A model generated the notes under the pieces. It made no database searches, had not been told where the DNA came from, and saw only the letters and a list, made by a program, of their open reading frames with translations. From contig CAZDME010000014.1 in assembly GCA_964506785.1 (NCBI GenBank), positions 1 through 26,650 of the forward strand: a stretch of 26,650 bases of DNA, in the 5' to 3' direction. A program made the position numbers and the translations under genes. This DNA comes from CAZDME01 sp964506785 [NCBI: uncultured bacterium] (GTDB lineage: Bacteria > CAZDME01 > JAYEMH01). Positions 25,517-26,650 of the stretch are shown in pieces (position 1 is the first letter of the stretch; each line of letters opens with the position of its first letter).

Positions 25517-25633
25517 GAGCGGAATTACCTCCAGATACAAAAGCCGGATTATTCAATCTATTACTCCCATATGAGAGGATGCTATAAAAAAGCGGGGAAG
25601 GCTACAGAAATTTTTATGGCCATATTGAAATGA
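25517..25633 (+). other. Short open frame with TPR-like ending, before the glycosyltransferase
   Basis: After a stop at 25514-25516, 38 codons stay open until TGA at 25631-25633, overlapping the next gene's ATG by 4 nt (ATGA). From the only early ATG (25571) the peptide would be 20 residues, MRGCYKKAGKATEIFMAILK. With the preceding residues (KPDYSIYYSH) it resembles part of a tetratricopeptide repeat, about three residues short between GK and the second helix. It may be a decayed gene end, a coupling leader peptide or chance. No Shine-Dalgarno is near 25571. The rest of the 207-bp spacer holds only a weak AGCCG/CGGCT stem at 25440-25461. Confidence 0.2.
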
Positions 25634-26650
25634 GTAAACGCGCTTATTTATATCCTATATTAGCTTTATCGATTATTTTTTTTGCTTTAGCCTCTAATTA
25701 TTTTTGGCTTAAAGGAGATGATTCTATTTGCGGAATGGGTTCAATCCTTATCCTTCGTTCTTCCATTGAATTTTTTTATGATTTTTCGGATATTTTTAAA
25801 GAAAATACGACGTCGATATGGACAAAGCTAAAAGAGGTTATTGGTCTATCAGGCCGGCCGGTAAGGCATAGCAGTCTTTATTGGCCAAACGGGCTCAATT
25901 TAGGCGCTTCGATATTTTACTTTTTTCTCGGAAACTCCCTTCTTTCGGCGAAGTTAAGTTTACTTCCTTACCTTTTTATTCTTCTTTTTTCCACTTATTT
26001 GATTGGCCGGTTAATCTATTCGGATTTTGTCGGGATTCTGGCTTTATTTTTTCTTTTTAGTTATCCTCTTATTTTTCAAAGCTCCCGGCAGTTTCAATTG
26101 GATTTTCCTTTAACGGCGATGGTAAGTTTGAATATATTACTGCTTTTAAAATGCGATAATTTCAAAAATAGGCTCTATAGTTTTTTATTCGGGCTTGCTT
26201 TAGGCTGGGCAATGTTGATAAAGGGGCAGGTGATGCTATTCATTATCTGGCCGCTTTTTTTTGTTTTGTATCGGACATTTGCTAATTCGCGGAAGGGGAT
26301 TTGGAATTCTCATTCGAGGCAACTGAAGAATATAGTTATTTTTGCCATAACAGCCGGTTTGCTTGCTTCAATTTGGTGGAAGTCTCAGACAAGTTTTCTA
26401 ATAAGGGGATTAAAAAATCATATTTTTGTTTTTCAGGGAGTGATGGCACCATTTTGCCCATTCACTTCAAAATACTCTTTTGAGAGTATATTCTTTTATT
26501 TCAAAAGTTTTTATTTTTCCTTAAGTTATCCTTTGTTCGGGACATTTTTAATTTCTTTTTTATTTTTTCTAAGGGAGAAAGGAAAATATAGAGGTATACT
26601 TTTTAGCTGGTTGGTTTTCCCTTTTTTAGTCTTTAGTTTGGCATTTATTG
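25630..26650 (+). CDS. GT-C fold (ArnT/PMT-like) membrane glycosyltransferase, truncated by window end
   Basis: The frame runs open from ATG 25630 to the window edge: 340 residues and no stop. It is a polytopic membrane protein (seven or more hydrophobic segments, e.g. about 7-23, 112-130, 134-150, 160-174, 183-214, 233-250, 302-314, 324-340). The first loop carries an acidic pair D30-D31 (KGDD), where GT-C enzymes have a catalytic Asp/Glu. WPNG (85-88), an R153...D158-x-P stretch (RQFQLDFPLTA) and GLALGWAMLIKG (188-199) are characteristic of the PMT_2/ArnT-like families that move sugars from polyprenyl phosphate to proteins or glycolipids. Base composition is visibly more A+T-rich than the dcw genes, suggesting a less conserved locus. 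Substrate cannot be told. It starts with an ATGA overlap with a short upstream frame. Confidence 0.8.
   Translation, partial: MSKRAYLYPILALSIIFFALASNYFWLKGDDSICGMGSILILRSSIEFFYDFSDIFKENTTSIWTKLKEVIGLSGRPVRHSSLYWPNGLNLGASIFYFFLGNSLLSAKLSLLPYLFILLFSTYLIGRLIYSDFVGILALFFLFSYPLIFQSSRQFQLDFPLTAMVSLNILLLLKCDNFKNRLYSFLFGLALGWAMLIKGQVMLFIIWPLFFVLYRTFANSRKGIWNSHSRQLKNIVIFAITAGLLASIWWKSQTSFLIRGLKNHIFVFQGVMAPFCPFTSKYSFESIFFYFKSFYFSLSYPLFGTFLISFLFFLREKGKYRGILFSWLVFPFLVFSLAFI

Noticed and set aside
6880-25862. Frequent CCGGCCGG/GGCCGG strings across the window
   Set aside because: Most are in-frame Ala-Gly-Arg or Gly-Arg-Pro codons (GCC GGC CGG CCG), explained by codon preference; whether there is an excess needs counting I cannot do.
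26301-26483. Small plus-strand frame near the right end
   Set aside because: It lies out of frame inside the longer open glycosyltransferase frame and has no recognisable features.

Overview
This window is a dense, single-strand (+) block of cell-division and peptidoglycan genes (a dcw cluster), followed by a recA/alaS housekeeping block and the start of a glycosyltransferase gene. Every credible gene points the same way. Most neighbours overlap by 4-14 nt or are separated by fewer than 60 nt, so much of the window probably belongs to a few long transcripts.

Organism. A diderm bacterium with meso-DAP-type peptidoglycan is suggested by the DNPR motif of MurE, the MltG and HtrA proteins and the E. 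coli-like dcw order. Moderate G+C, GTG/ATG starts, a PASTA-tailed FtsI and a fused MurC-MurB fit an uncultured lineage such as Omnitrophota (OP3) or a relative. That placement is inference from general gene style and was not tested against a database.

Layout. 1-8902: ftsL, ftsI (PASTA), murE, murF, mraY, murD, ftsW. 9012-16629: murG, a murC-murB fusion, ddl, ftsQ, ftsA, ftsZ. Together these make the lipid II precursor (MurC/D/E/F, Ddl, MurB), attach it to lipid and finish it (MraY, MurG), polymerise and cross-link it (FtsW, FtsI), and place and drive the division machine (FtsL, FtsQ, FtsA, FtsZ). 16633-17340: pgeF (YfiH), a peptidoglycan quality-control enzyme. 17356-17384: a good sigma70-type promoter, opening proC-recA, then htrA and alaS. 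23705-25166: ruvX and mltG, overlapping. 25201-25422: a free-standing NIL-domain protein. 25630 to the end: an A+T-richer, truncated GT-C membrane glycosyltransferase that appears to begin an accessory envelope-glycan region.

Most unusual signal. Three of the few real spacers (ftsW-murG, ftsA-ftsZ, alaS-ruvX) each hold an approximately 90-110 bp element built from degenerate 7-nt repeats on opposing strands around a short core, so each could fold as a long imperfect hairpin. Two of the three share a heptamer consensus of the form RCCANNA. A related short-unit repeat forms the end of murE and the murE-murF spacer. These look like a dispersed family of heptad-periodic inverted elements, and are the best candidate here for something undescribed. 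No tRNA, rRNA, CRISPR array, insertion sequence or convincing rho-independent terminator was seen.
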